Assembly: GCA_003152975.1 (NCBI GenBank)
Contig: PMBP01000290.1
Span: 1 to 5,617, forward strand
Direction: 5' to 3'
Length of the DNA stretch: 5,617 bases
Source of the DNA: Phycisphaerales bacterium
Lineage (GTDB): Bacteria > Planctomycetota > Phycisphaerae > Sedimentisphaerales > Anaerohalosphaeraceae
Position 1 is the first letter of the stretch. Each line of letters starts with the position of its first letter. Of the stretch, positions 1 to 5,617 are shown one piece after another. The notes below the pieces were generated by a model. The model saw nothing but the letters and a program-made list of their open reading frames with translations. It was not told the DNA's origin and searched no databases. A program made the translations under genes and the position numbers.

Positions 1-743
1 CGCTCGGCGGGATCCTTGGCCATCGCCTTGCGGATCATCCGCGCGAAGGTCTCGTCGATTCCCGCCAGGTCCGGCTGCGCACTCATGTGCTTCATCAGTA
101 CCTCGGCGGGGCTGTTGCCGAAGAACGGGACTTGCCCGGTCAGCATTTCATATACCACAACGCCCATCGCGTAGATGTCGATGCTGCGATTGTAGCAACC
201 GGCGCCAATCTCCGGCGCCATATAATGCACGGTGCCGACGGTAATCGTCTGTCCGCTGTGCACCGAGGTATTCATCGATTTGCTCAGGCCGTAATCGCCA
301 ATCTTGACGCGGCCGTCTTCGTAAAAAATGTTGCCGGGTTTGAGGTCCCGGTGAACGATCCCACAACCGTGCAGGTAGGACAATCCCTTTGCGATCTCCC
401 GGAGGAAAAACGCCGTTTTCTGCGGCCCCAGTCCGCCCGGCGTTTCACGGATGATGTCGGCCAGCGACGGCCCGGACACATATTCCATGATGACAAAGGG
501 CCTGCCTTCGTCGTTGTACTTGACATCGAAGATCGTGACCAGGTACGGGCTCTTGAGGTTCATGCACTGATTGATGCCCCGCAGCTCGATCTGTTCGTAG
601 TTCTGAAGGGTCTTGAGGGCGACCTGCTTGCCGCTGTCGCTGATGGCGTAATAGACCTCGCCGAAGCCGCCCCGCCCCACGCCCCGCTGGATCGTATACC
701 CCTCCAGCGGCCTGTCTCCGTATTGATATTGAAAGCGTTGCAT
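1..743 (-). CDS. Hanks-type serine/threonine protein kinase, C-terminus cut by window edge
   Basis: Phosphorylates Ser/Thr of partner proteins using ATP. The frame is open from ATG at 743-741 to the left edge, giving 247 residues plus two bases. Seen: glycine loop GRGGFGEV (residues 23-30), ATP-anchoring Lys44 in VALK, probable helix-C Glu53 in IELRGI, hinge VIMEYVSG (84-91), catalytic loop HRDLKPGN (131-138) with Asp133, metal-binding DYG (150-152) where most kinases have DFG, GTVHYMAPE (170-178), the DIYAMG segment (189-194) and the start of the last helices (FARMIRKAMAKDP). All catalytic residues are present, so activity is expected. Any regulatory, membrane or sensor domain after the kinase core lies outside the window. 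It starts 33 nt after the FHA gene stop, so co-transcription is likely. The SD is weak: purine runs GGGGAA and GGGAA lie well upstream. The N-terminal sequence resembles kinases I recall from planctomycetes, which I cannot verify here. Confidence 0.95.
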   Translation of the reverse strand, partial: MQRFQYQYGDRPLEGYTIQRGVGRGGFGEVYYAISDSGKQVALKTLQNYEQIELRGINQCMNLKSPYLVTIFDVKYNDEGRPFVIMEYVSGPSLADIIRETPGGLGPQKTAFFLREIAKGLSYLHGCGIVHRDLKPGNIFYEDGRVKIGDYGLSKSMNTSVHSGQTITVGTVHYMAPEIGAGCYNRSIDIYAMGVVVYEMLTGQVPFFGNSPAEVLMKHMSAQPDLAGIDETFARMIRKAMAKDPAE

Positions 744-776
744 AGTACCGTGTCCCAAACTGTTCCCTGTTCCCCT

Positions 777-2366
777 TTATTTCGGATACCGCGCCAGAAC
801 GATCGTCATGGCGCCGGCCCGAATCGTCGTTTCCATCGGCAACGGGCTTCGCCCATCGCTGATCCGCCCGCCGATTTCGATCGGCTCGTCAGTCTTGCAG
901 AACAACAGACCGTTTCGCAGGAAAAATGTGACGGTCTGGTTGGAAACCGTCTGCCGAATGTGGCAGGAACTGGCCGGCCCGACCAGAATGTCGCGATCCA
1001 TCAGAATGATCTGGTTGATGTCCGGACGCGGCAATCGGGCACTCGACAGCGTCAACACCGCGGTGTTGCTGGCGGCGTTGGGCATCGAGAACTTCATCCG
1101 GCACCGCATGGAAAGTGCGATTCGCTCCCCGTCGGTCAGCGGCGCCTCGGTGACGGGCTTGTCGCCGACCTGCACGGGCTTATCGCTTCGCAGGAAGTAG
1201 TCGTGTTCCTGACGGCTGATCTTGACGGTCGGGACCTGCGCTTCGCACAGCAGGGCGATGTCCGGCCGGAACGAACTGCTGATGGCGCCGATCGAGACGG
1301 GATTGCCCCGCATCACCAGATACCCACCGACGCCGTCGATCTGAAGCACGAACTTGTCCGGCAGCGCGACATCCGCCTTCTTGGTTGGTTTTTCTTCCGC
1401 CGCGGGGGACGCTTCTTCGGCCGTCGGTTCGATGTCCTCGGCCGCATTCACCGCTACGGGCTGGCCGACAATCGCCTGGTCGCCCATCGACAATCCCAGC
1501 GGCCCGGTTGCCAGGGCCTGGATCGCCTGGCCGCATTGCTGAATCTGCCCGGAGGCGTCCTGGACCCACTTGGCCCCCGGCAGCACCAATCGAAGCCGCC
1601 CGAGGATCTGCTGGGCCTTGATCACTTGTCCGGTGGCCACCGCCGATGCCGCCCGCCGACACTGGTCGAGGATATCCTTGAGTTCCTTTGCCTCGCCCGA
1701 CTCGGTGTCGATCCGGTGAAGGTCCTGCTCGAGGGTTCCCGCCAGGTCGATCCGGCCGGCGGTCAACTGTTCGCGGATCTGCCCGGACAAGAGGTTCCGG
1801 ACTTTGGCGACCGCTTCCAGGGCCTGCTCATTTCGGCTGCGGCCCAGTCGGGTCTCCGCCAATACCAACACAGCGGCGTGAAGATCGTTCCACTTGAGGG
1901 CTTGCTCGACCTTCTGCACCGCCGACTCGATCCGCATCCGTTCGCCCGCCGCCTGGTCCCGCAGCATCGAGGCCTGATCGTTGTCCTCGTCTCCCAGAAT
2001 ATCCACGCCGGCGCTGAGCCAGCCCTTGTCGATCTGCTGGCGGGCCTGCTCGAAGACCTGTGCGTGTTTCTGGTGATCGAGCTGCTTTTGCTCGACCGAT
2101 TTGCAGATTTCGCTTCGCAGCGAGGCGACCTCGGGAAGGTTGCCGCCGATCTTCTCGGCCTTGTTGCAATCGTCGAGGGCTTGGGGGGTTCTGCCGTTGG
2201 CCAGGTGATCGCGGCCTCGTTGGGCCAGGGCCTGAGCCAGTTCCAGCGTCAGTCGCTGTCCCTTGCGGTGATCCCTCACATGGTCATCCTGGATCAGACG
2301 GTAAGCCTCGTCGAGCTGGCCATCCCAGAGGGCACATTGAGTTTTTCGTATCCGTAAGTTAAACAC
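777..2366 (-). CDS. TPR-like/coiled-coil protein with two degenerate FHA-like domains
   Basis: 529 residues, probably a cytoplasmic scaffold or phospho-dependent partner for the kinase encoded 33 nt downstream. The start is GTG at 2366-2364, with GGGAG 8 nt upstream. Residues 1-90 contain helical pairs of TPR type (ALWDGQLDEAYRLI, then LANGRTPQALDDCNKAEKI). Residues 90-300 are Gln/Ala/Leu-rich helices. Residues 305-337 form an acidic Pro/Ala/Glu linker with a few Thr that could be phosphorylated. FHA-like domain 1 covers about 340-425 (VSIGAISSS near 357, later ISRQEH and TDGERIAL). FHA-like domain 2 covers about 445-525 (DILVGPASSCHIR near 459-471, ending in a beta strand TIVLAR). The canonical GR, SxxH and NG pThr-binding residues are altered in both copies, so binding to phosphothreonine is uncertain. 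There is no signal peptide or membrane segment. FHA assignment is by strand and motif pattern, not by search. Confidence 0.88.
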   Translation of the reverse strand: MFNLRIRKTQCALWDGQLDEAYRLIQDDHVRDHRKGQRLTLELAQALAQRGRDHLANGRTPQALDDCNKAEKIGGNLPEVASLRSEICKSVEQKQLDHQKHAQVFEQARQQIDKGWLSAGVDILGDEDNDQASMLRDQAAGERMRIESAVQKVEQALKWNDLHAAVLVLAETRLGRSRNEQALEAVAKVRNLLSGQIREQLTAGRIDLAGTLEQDLHRIDTESGEAKELKDILDQCRRAASAVATGQVIKAQQILGRLRLVLPGAKWVQDASGQIQQCGQAIQALATGPLGLSMGDQAIVGQPVAVNAAEDIEPTAEEASPAAEEKPTKKADVALPDKFVLQIDGVGGYLVMRGNPVSIGAISSSFRPDIALLCEAQVPTVKISRQEHDYFLRSDKPVQVGDKPVTEAPLTDGERIALSMRCRMKFSMPNAASNTAVLTLSSARLPRPDINQIILMDRDILVGPASSCHIRQTVSNQTVTFFLRNGLLFCKTDEPIEIGGRISDGRSPLPMETTIRAGAMTIVLARYPK

Positions 2367-2407
2367 CGTCGTGCTCCCGATTGTGCGGCCCAGTTCGCCG
2401 CAATCCT

Positions 2408-2436
2408 ATTCTAACACCAACCCGCCCCTTCCGCAA
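2408..2436 (-). promoter_or_regulatory. Candidate sigma70-type promoter for FHA-kinase genes
   Basis: On the minus strand TTGCGG (2436-2431) and TAGAAT (2413-2408) are separated by exactly 17 nt. TAGAAT matches five of six bases of TATAAT; TTGCGG keeps only the TTG of TTGACA. Transcription would begin near 2401, about 35 nt before the GTG start at 2366. If real, the FHA and kinase genes can be expressed independently of the coiled-coil gene. Motif match only. Confidence 0.35.
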
Positions 2437-2469
2437 ATCCTCCCACCCCAATCACAGTTCATTCGTTGA

Positions 2470-2502
2470 ATGGGCCGGACAACCTTCCGTCATCCGGCCC
2501 AT
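2470..2502 (-). terminator. Perfect 10-bp inverted repeat after the coiled-coil gene; terminator or attenuator candidate
   Basis: ATGGGCCGGA (2470-2479) and TCCGGCCCAT (2493-2502) are exact reverse complements around a 13-nt loop. The hairpin starts 11 nt past the TAA stop of the coiled-coil gene (2514), the usual place for a terminator. The sequence after it on the minus strand (TCAACGAATG) has no T-tract, so classic intrinsic termination is doubtful. Partial termination or protection of the mRNA 3' end are alternatives. The stem itself is certain, the function is not. Confidence 0.5.
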
Positions 2503-2513
2503 CCAGAGGGTGT

Positions 2514-3356
2514 TTACTTTTCGACCGCGACCAGCTTGGCCCCGGTATCCTCCGGGGTCATGGTCTCGTCGGCCTTGTCGGCACCGGAGAAGTGGTCGTC
2601 GATCTTCTGGATCAGTTGCGTGGTGTCAACCGTATCGATCGGAATGGTCTGGACGAAAGTGCTTTCGTGGGCCAGAACCCGTTCGGCCACATCCAGCCGT
2701 TTCTTGATCTGCCCGATGAGCTGTTCGGTCTGGGCGATCTTGCTGTTATCAAACTGCATCCCGCTGCCCACGGAGGCCGCCCGGATCAGCCGGTGCTGGC
2801 TTTCCAGGGACTGGATCTTGCTGGCCAGCAGTTCTTTCTGGGCCTTGGTCCGATCCATCATCTGCATGGCCGCCTGCAAGCTCGTTTGCCGAGTGTCCAG
2901 CATACGCTTCTTGCTGGCCAAAACGATCTCGGCCTCTTTGAACCGGTCAAACCGGAATGCCAGATCTTTTGTCAGATCGTCCCGGCTGATTTGTCTGCCG
3001 CCGAAGGTGTAGCTGGCCTGCTGAACCATCAGGGTCTGGCGGACCTTCTGGATACGTTCCTTTTCCTCGTTGAAGCCCTTTTCGCTTGTCCCCAGATCGG
3101 ACTTCAGGGCCGCGATCTCGACTTCTTCCTGGGCGATCCGGCGGATGTTGTTATGGATTTCCGGCAGGATTTCATCCAGCAGATCCTGGGCCCGCTTCAG
3201 CTCGAACTCGATCGGAACCGAATCCTTCACGGCCGTTTGGGTCATTTTGGCCGAGCTTTTGACATAGCTGACCAGATCCCGCCCAAAAATCAATCCGCCG
3301 ACGATTGTTGCTCCAACCCCCAACAAGATGCCTCTTTTGATCCATGTGAACACCAT
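2514..3356 (-). CDS. Membrane-anchored coiled-coil protein of unknown function
   Basis: 280 residues, not assignable to a named family by eye. The ATG at 3356-3354 is chosen because AAGGAG lies 7 nt upstream (3369-3364), the best SD in the window. Residues 1-8 carry Lys7/Arg8. Residues 9-25 are a glycine-rich hydrophobic helix (GILLGVGATIVGGLIFG) that looks like an uncleaved anchor, with the rest probably on the periplasmic side. A short amphipathic stretch (26-48) leads to helix-rich heptad segments at about 49-113, 129-194 and 203-235. These are broken by a conspicuous turn YTFGGRQISRDD (116-127) and by VGSGMQFDN (196-204), so a folded-back helical hairpin is likely. The tail (236-280) is Asp/Thr-rich and probably disordered. 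It has no enzyme motif. It lies upstream of the FHA and kinase genes in the same direction. Possible roles are envelope scaffold, kinase input, or adaptor-like partner of an export system; none is proven. Confidence 0.85.
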   Translation of the reverse strand: MVFTWIKRGILLGVGATIVGGLIFGRDLVSYVKSSAKMTQTAVKDSVPIEFELKRAQDLLDEILPEIHNNIRRIAQEEVEIAALKSDLGTSEKGFNEEKERIQKVRQTLMVQQASYTFGGRQISRDDLTKDLAFRFDRFKEAEIVLASKKRMLDTRQTSLQAAMQMMDRTKAQKELLASKIQSLESQHRLIRAASVGSGMQFDNSKIAQTEQLIGQIKKRLDVAERVLAHESTFVQTIPIDTVDTTQLIQKIDDHFSGADKADETMTPEDTGAKLVAVEK

Positions 3357-3376
3357 TGTAATTCTCCTTAAATCTT

Positions 3377-3400
3377 TGTAATTTCACGATTTACATTTTA
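3377..3400 (-). promoter_or_regulatory. Candidate operator dyad and -10 box upstream of coiled-coil gene
   Basis: TGTAA (3377-3381) and TTACA (3391-3395) form a dyad with a 9-nt spacer. On the minus strand the sequence TAAAAT (3400-3395), five of six matches to TATAAT, touches its right arm. Start of transcription near 3388 would give a leader of about 32 nt with the good SD. No -35 match is seen 17 nt upstream (GCACCG), so the promoter would need an activator or another sigma factor. Confidence 0.3.
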
Positions 3401-3431
3401 AATTGCCCGTTGTTCAGCGGTGCCGATCCTT

Positions 3432-3522
3432 GAATTTCCATCCCTGTCGTCACCTCCCGATCCCGGAAATTTCAGGCCCATAGGGGAAATTCCGCCGAAT
3501 TATTGGGAAAATCACGAAATTC
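3432..3522. repeat. Cluster of four GAAATT-type motifs
   Basis: GAATTTCC (3432-3439, reverse orientation), GGAAATTTC (3465-3473), GGAAATTCC (3485-3493) and GAAATTC (3516-3522) lie within 91 nt. Start-to-start distances are 33, 20 and 31 nt, close to two or three helical turns. The first copy is an exact reverse complement of part of the third. This could be a set of protein-binding sites or simply AT-rich composition. Confidence 0.3.
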
Positions 3523-3550
3523 ATACTGAAAATCGGTTTTCCTGGTTACC

Positions 3551-3570
3551 GGTGCGGCCTTTGGCTCACC
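3551..3570 (+). other. Small hairpin upstream of TolC-type gene
   Basis: GGTG (3551-3554) pairs with CACC (3567-3570), and inside it GCC (3557-3559) pairs with GGC (3563-3565) around a TTT loop, with an internal bulge. It matters only if the leader is transcribed from upstream of it. The fold is modest and has no recognised riboswitch core. Confidence 0.25.
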
Positions 3571-3621
3571 AAATAGGCGGAGGGTGGGTTTATAGTTGCT
3601 TTTCCCGGTATCATGCAGTAA

Positions 3622-3655
3622 CCTGCCAGCTTCATTCGTCTGAAAGTTGGCAAGG
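3622..3655 (+). other. Long imperfect hairpin upstream of TolC-type gene
   Basis: CCTGCCAGCTTCA (3622-3634) pairs with the segment 3641-3655 (TGAA, bulged A, GTTGGC, bulged A, AGG) around the loop TTCGTC. This gives 13 pairs including one G-T wobble and two bulged A. No T-run follows on either strand, so it is not an intrinsic terminator. It may be a leader-RNA structure or, as DNA, a dyad for a regulator. It lies 120-154 nt before the ATG. Confidence 0.4.
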
Positions 3656-3695
3656 CGGGATCAATGGTTCGCATTACTTCGGCACAAGGAATATC

Positions 3696-3713
3696 TGTAA
3701 ATTGTTTTACAAT
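3696..3713 (+). promoter_or_regulatory. Candidate operator: overlapping palindromes with -10-like TACAAT
   Basis: TGTAAA-TTGT-TTTACA (3696-3711) is a perfect dyad. It is overlapped by a second one, ATTGT-TTT-ACAAT (3701-3713). TACAAT (3708-3713) matches five of six bases of TATAAT and would set a start near 3720, giving a leader of about 55 nt. There is no recognisable -35 at 16-18 nt. A palindrome on a -10 box is the usual layout of a repressor site, but this is inference. Confidence 0.35.
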
Positions 3714-3775
3714 AAGAAGTTACATGATCGAATCGATTGGATTTCCACCACTCCAAGACAGGGGGAACTCCCGGC

Positions 3776-5617
3776 ATGAACTATCGTAACTCCTTTATTC
3801 TTCGTTATTTAGCAACTTTTCTGCTCCTGTCGCCCCTCGCCGGCTGTAAAACGCCGACGGATTACCAAAAGGATGCTGACAAAGTTACCTACGATATCAT
3901 CCAGCAAAAGCAGATGGAGGCCCTGGGACGCCAGGAGTCGTTCACCATCGACCGGCCCAGTGATCTCCTTCGTCGCCGACTTCTGGATGGACAGACCTTG
4001 ATAAACTCCGGGCCGTGGTCCTATGGAACCGATCGGCTGGAGAAAATTGCCCACTGGCCTGATCCGGCCTATCCCAAAGATGAAAAGGAACTCGACCCCA
4101 TCGTCGTATTGGATGGGGACAAACCCCTCAAGCTGACCTTGCTGGATACCTTGCAGATCGGAGCCCGAAACAGTTTTGCCTATCAGGATCAGAAGGAAAC
4201 GGTTTTTGCCACGGCTCTTCGATTGGATCTGAACCGCAATGACTTCCGCGACATCTTTTCCCAGACGGTTGAGGAGAATATTTCCTCCGACACCACCGGG
4301 GCCCGGGCGACAAGCCAGACCAATTTCAGCGAGACAACCGGTTGGAACCGGACGCTGAAGAATGGCACATCGCTGGGGGCCAATCTGGCGGTGAACCTGG
4401 CCAACCTGTTGACGGGGAATCGTTCGTCGTCGCACGGCATCGCGGCGGATGCGTCCGTGTCGATCCCTCTGTTACGGGGTTCGGGCGAGTATATCGTCAC
4501 CGAAGCGCTGACCCAAGCCGAACGGGATGTGGTCTATGCGATCTGGAGATTTGAACGATACAAGCAAACATTTGCGGTCACCATCGCCAATGATTATCTG
4601 TCCGTACTGCAGGGACTGGACCGGATCGACAACGCGGCCGGCAACTATCGCCGCCAGTCGATGAATGTTCGTCGTGCCCGCCGCCTGGCCGATGCCGGGC
4701 AGATCGATGTGATCCAGGTTGGCCAGGCCGTACAGAGCGAACTGGACGCACGGAACCAATGGGTTTTGGCCAAGCAGTCCTATGAGCGTTCGCTGGACAA
4801 TTTCAAAGTATCCCTGGGGCTGCCGGCCGATGCGAAAATCGAACTGGACCGTGAGGAGTTGAATCGGCTGGTCGAGGCGTCGCGGGGCAGTCTGATGAAG
4901 ACCAATAATACCGGGATGACTGCCGTCGATCCCAATGAAAAGGTGCCTTCGGCCGATGCCCCGATCGAGTTGGTCGAGCCGAGCATGGACGGCGCAGGGC
5001 GGTATGAAATCGATTCCGAAAAGGCCGTAAAACTGGCCCTGGCTAATCGACTGGATCTGAAAGAATCCCAGGGTCGTGTCTATGACGCCCAGCGGGCGGT
5101 CGTGGTTGCCGCCGATATGCTCGGCGCCGAACTGAACCTCGGCGGCAGTGTCCGTTCCGGCGGGGCGACTGGGCCGACCAGCGACGACACCAAGCTGCGA
5201 TTCGACAAGGTGACCTCATCGGGGTTGTTATCTCTCGACCTTCCGATCGAGAGGACGCGGGAACGAAATAATTATCGAAACAGTCTGATCGCGCTGGAGG
5301 CGGCAACCCGCGACACCGCGACGCTGGAAGATTCGATCAAGGTCACCGTTCGAGACCGATTGCGAAGTCTGCTATCGACTCGCGAAGGGCTCCATATTCA
5401 GGGCAAGGCCCTCGAGGTCGCCCAGCAGCGGGTGGAAAGCGCCAACATTTCCCTGGAGGCCGGCCGTGCACAGATTCGCGATATTCTCGAAGCCCAATCC
5501 TCGCTAGTGTCGGCGCAGAATAATCTGACTAGCGCCGTGATCAGTTATCGGGTTAATGAATTGAGAGTGCAGCAGGATATGGACTTGCTGCAGGTTAACG
5601 AAAAAGGGTTGTTGCAG
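3776..5617 (+). CDS. TolC/OprM-type outer-membrane efflux lipoprotein, C-terminus cut by window edge
   Basis: Outer-membrane channel of a tripartite efflux or type I secretion system, which exports substrates delivered by an inner-membrane pump and periplasmic adaptor. The frame is open for 614 codons to the edge. ATG 3776 follows AGGGGG by 10 nt and opens a lipoprotein signal: hydrophobic core LATFLLLSPLAGC with predicted acylated Cys24, then Lys25. Residues 25-115 are an N-terminal extension I do not recognise. The first OEP-type repeat spans about 116-360: LKLTLLDTLQIGARNS (118-133), strand GTSLGANLAVNLA (from 197), SIPLLRGSG (229-237, an OMF hallmark), and the helix with RRLADAGQIDVIQVGQA (from 302). 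An acidic linker covers about 370-409. The second repeat runs from 410 (YEIDSEKAVKLALANRLDL), with a barrel strand ending SLDLPIERTRERNNY and LEAGRAQIRDILEAQSSL (560-577), the typical OMF C-terminal helix. At 614 or more residues it exceeds TolC/OprM (roughly 490). Pump and adaptor genes are not in the window. Confidence 0.93.
   Translation, partial: MNYRNSFILRYLATFLLLSPLAGCKTPTDYQKDADKVTYDIIQQKQMEALGRQESFTIDRPSDLLRRRLLDGQTLINSGPWSYGTDRLEKIAHWPDPAYPKDEKELDPIVVLDGDKPLKLTLLDTLQIGARNSFAYQDQKETVFATALRLDLNRNDFRDIFSQTVEENISSDTTGARATSQTNFSETTGWNRTLKNGTSLGANLAVNLANLLTGNRSSSHGIAADASVSIPLLRGSGEYIVTEALTQAERDVVYAIWRFERYKQTFAVTIANDYLSVLQGLDRIDNAAGNYRRQSMNVRRARRLADAGQIDVIQVGQAVQSELDARNQWVLAKQSYERSLDNFKVSLGLPADAKIELDREELNRLVEASRGSLMKTNNTGMTAVDPNEKVPSADAPIELVEPSMDGAGRYEIDSEKAVKLALANRLDLKESQGRVYDAQRAVVVAADMLGAELNLGGSVRSGGATGPTSDDTKLRFDKVTSSGLLSLDLPIERTRERNNYRNSLIALEAATRDTATLEDSIKVTVRDRLRSLLSTREGLHIQGKALEVAQQRVESANISLEAGRAQIRDILEAQSSLVSAQNNLTSAVISYRVNELRVQQDMDLLQVNEKGLLQ

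Larger units (their letters stand above)
3357..3775. other. Divergent intergenic region (419 nt)
   Basis: Separates the leftward coiled-coil gene from the rightward TolC-type gene and must hold the promoters of both. It is clearly more AT-rich than the flanking genes. I see no convincing gene in it. Contents are listed separately: dyads near both ends, GAAATT motifs at 3432-3522 and hairpins at 3551-3570 and 3622-3655. There is also a small perfect hairpin GAAAA-TCGG-TTTTC at 3528-3541. TATAGT at 3591-3596 is -10-like but has no -35 at 16-18 nt. Confidence 0.8.

Noticed and set aside
87..2357. Very long plus-strand open frame of 756 codons
   Set aside because: It lies exactly in codon register opposite the kinase and FHA genes, so it stays open simply because those genes rarely use TTA, CTA and TCA; it ends at the TTA Leu4 codon of the FHA gene. 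It spans the gap between two clear genes and shows no domain.
2466..3371. Plus-strand open frame of 301 codons opposite the coiled-coil gene
   Set aside because: Same codon-register shadow effect; the minus-strand protein has an anchor, heptads and a strong SD, while this frame has none.
3540..3600. Minus-strand sequence resembling parts of a cyclic-di-GMP-I riboswitch (AGCCAAAGGCC, CGGTAACCAGG)
   Set aside because: The required GCAAACC/GGGACGCAAAGCC helix arrangement is absent and the order of elements does not fit.
3561..3662. Possible sigma54 promoters at TTGGCT (3561) and TTGGCA (3647)
   Set aside because: Neither has GC ten bases after GG; the positions read AG and TC.
3420..3779. 119-codon plus-strand frame whose stop overlaps the OMF start as ATGA
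   Set aside because: The ATGA overlap looks like translational coupling, but the GTG start has no SD and the product has no domain, with scattered Trp, Cys and His as in non-coding sequence. It also covers the regulatory region.
3809..4435. Minus-strand open frame of 208 codons
   Set aside because: It is antisense in codon register to the OMF lipoprotein, whose reading frame and family motifs are clear.

Overview
The window reads as bacterial DNA of moderately high GC, most likely from a planctomycete (Planctomycetota, possibly Phycisphaerae). That placement is inference. It rests on a Hanks-type Ser/Thr kinase whose N-terminus (PLEGYTIQRGVGRGGFGEVY, then an ELRGI helix C) is of a style I associate with that phylum, on an FHA-like scaffold gene beside it, and on an unusually long TolC-type lipoprotein. 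No rRNA, tRNA, CRISPR array or transposase is visible.

Layout. Three genes run leftward (minus strand) in the order of transcription. The first (3356 to 2514) encodes a 280-residue protein with one N-terminal membrane anchor followed by long coiled coils. The second (2366 to 777) encodes a 529-residue protein with an alpha-helical, TPR-like N-terminal half, an acidic Pro/Ala/Glu linker and two FHA-like domains that have lost the usual phosphothreonine-binding residues. The third (743 to beyond the left edge) encodes a Ser/Thr protein kinase, of which the first 247 residues, nearly the whole catalytic domain, are present. FHA and kinase genes are 33 nt apart and look co-transcribed. The coiled-coil gene is separated from them by 147 nt holding a strong hairpin and a plausible separate promoter.

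Rightward, from 3776 past the right edge, runs a TolC/OprM-type outer-membrane efflux lipoprotein (at least 614 residues). A 419-nt AT-richer divergent intergenic region (3357-3775) separates it from the leftward genes. This region carries TGTAA...TTACA dyads overlapping possible -10 boxes on both sides, a cluster of GAAATT motifs, and two hairpins.

Working model (inference): a membrane-anchored coiled-coil protein, an FHA/TPR scaffold and a kinase form an envelope-linked phosphosignalling module. The divergent outer-membrane channel would belong to an efflux or type I secretion system whose inner-membrane and adaptor genes probably lie to the right. Shared control is suggested by similar dyads but not shown. 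The most unusual parts are the membrane coiled coil/degenerate tandem FHA/kinase gene set and the extended OMF protein; nothing here is demonstrably a new system.
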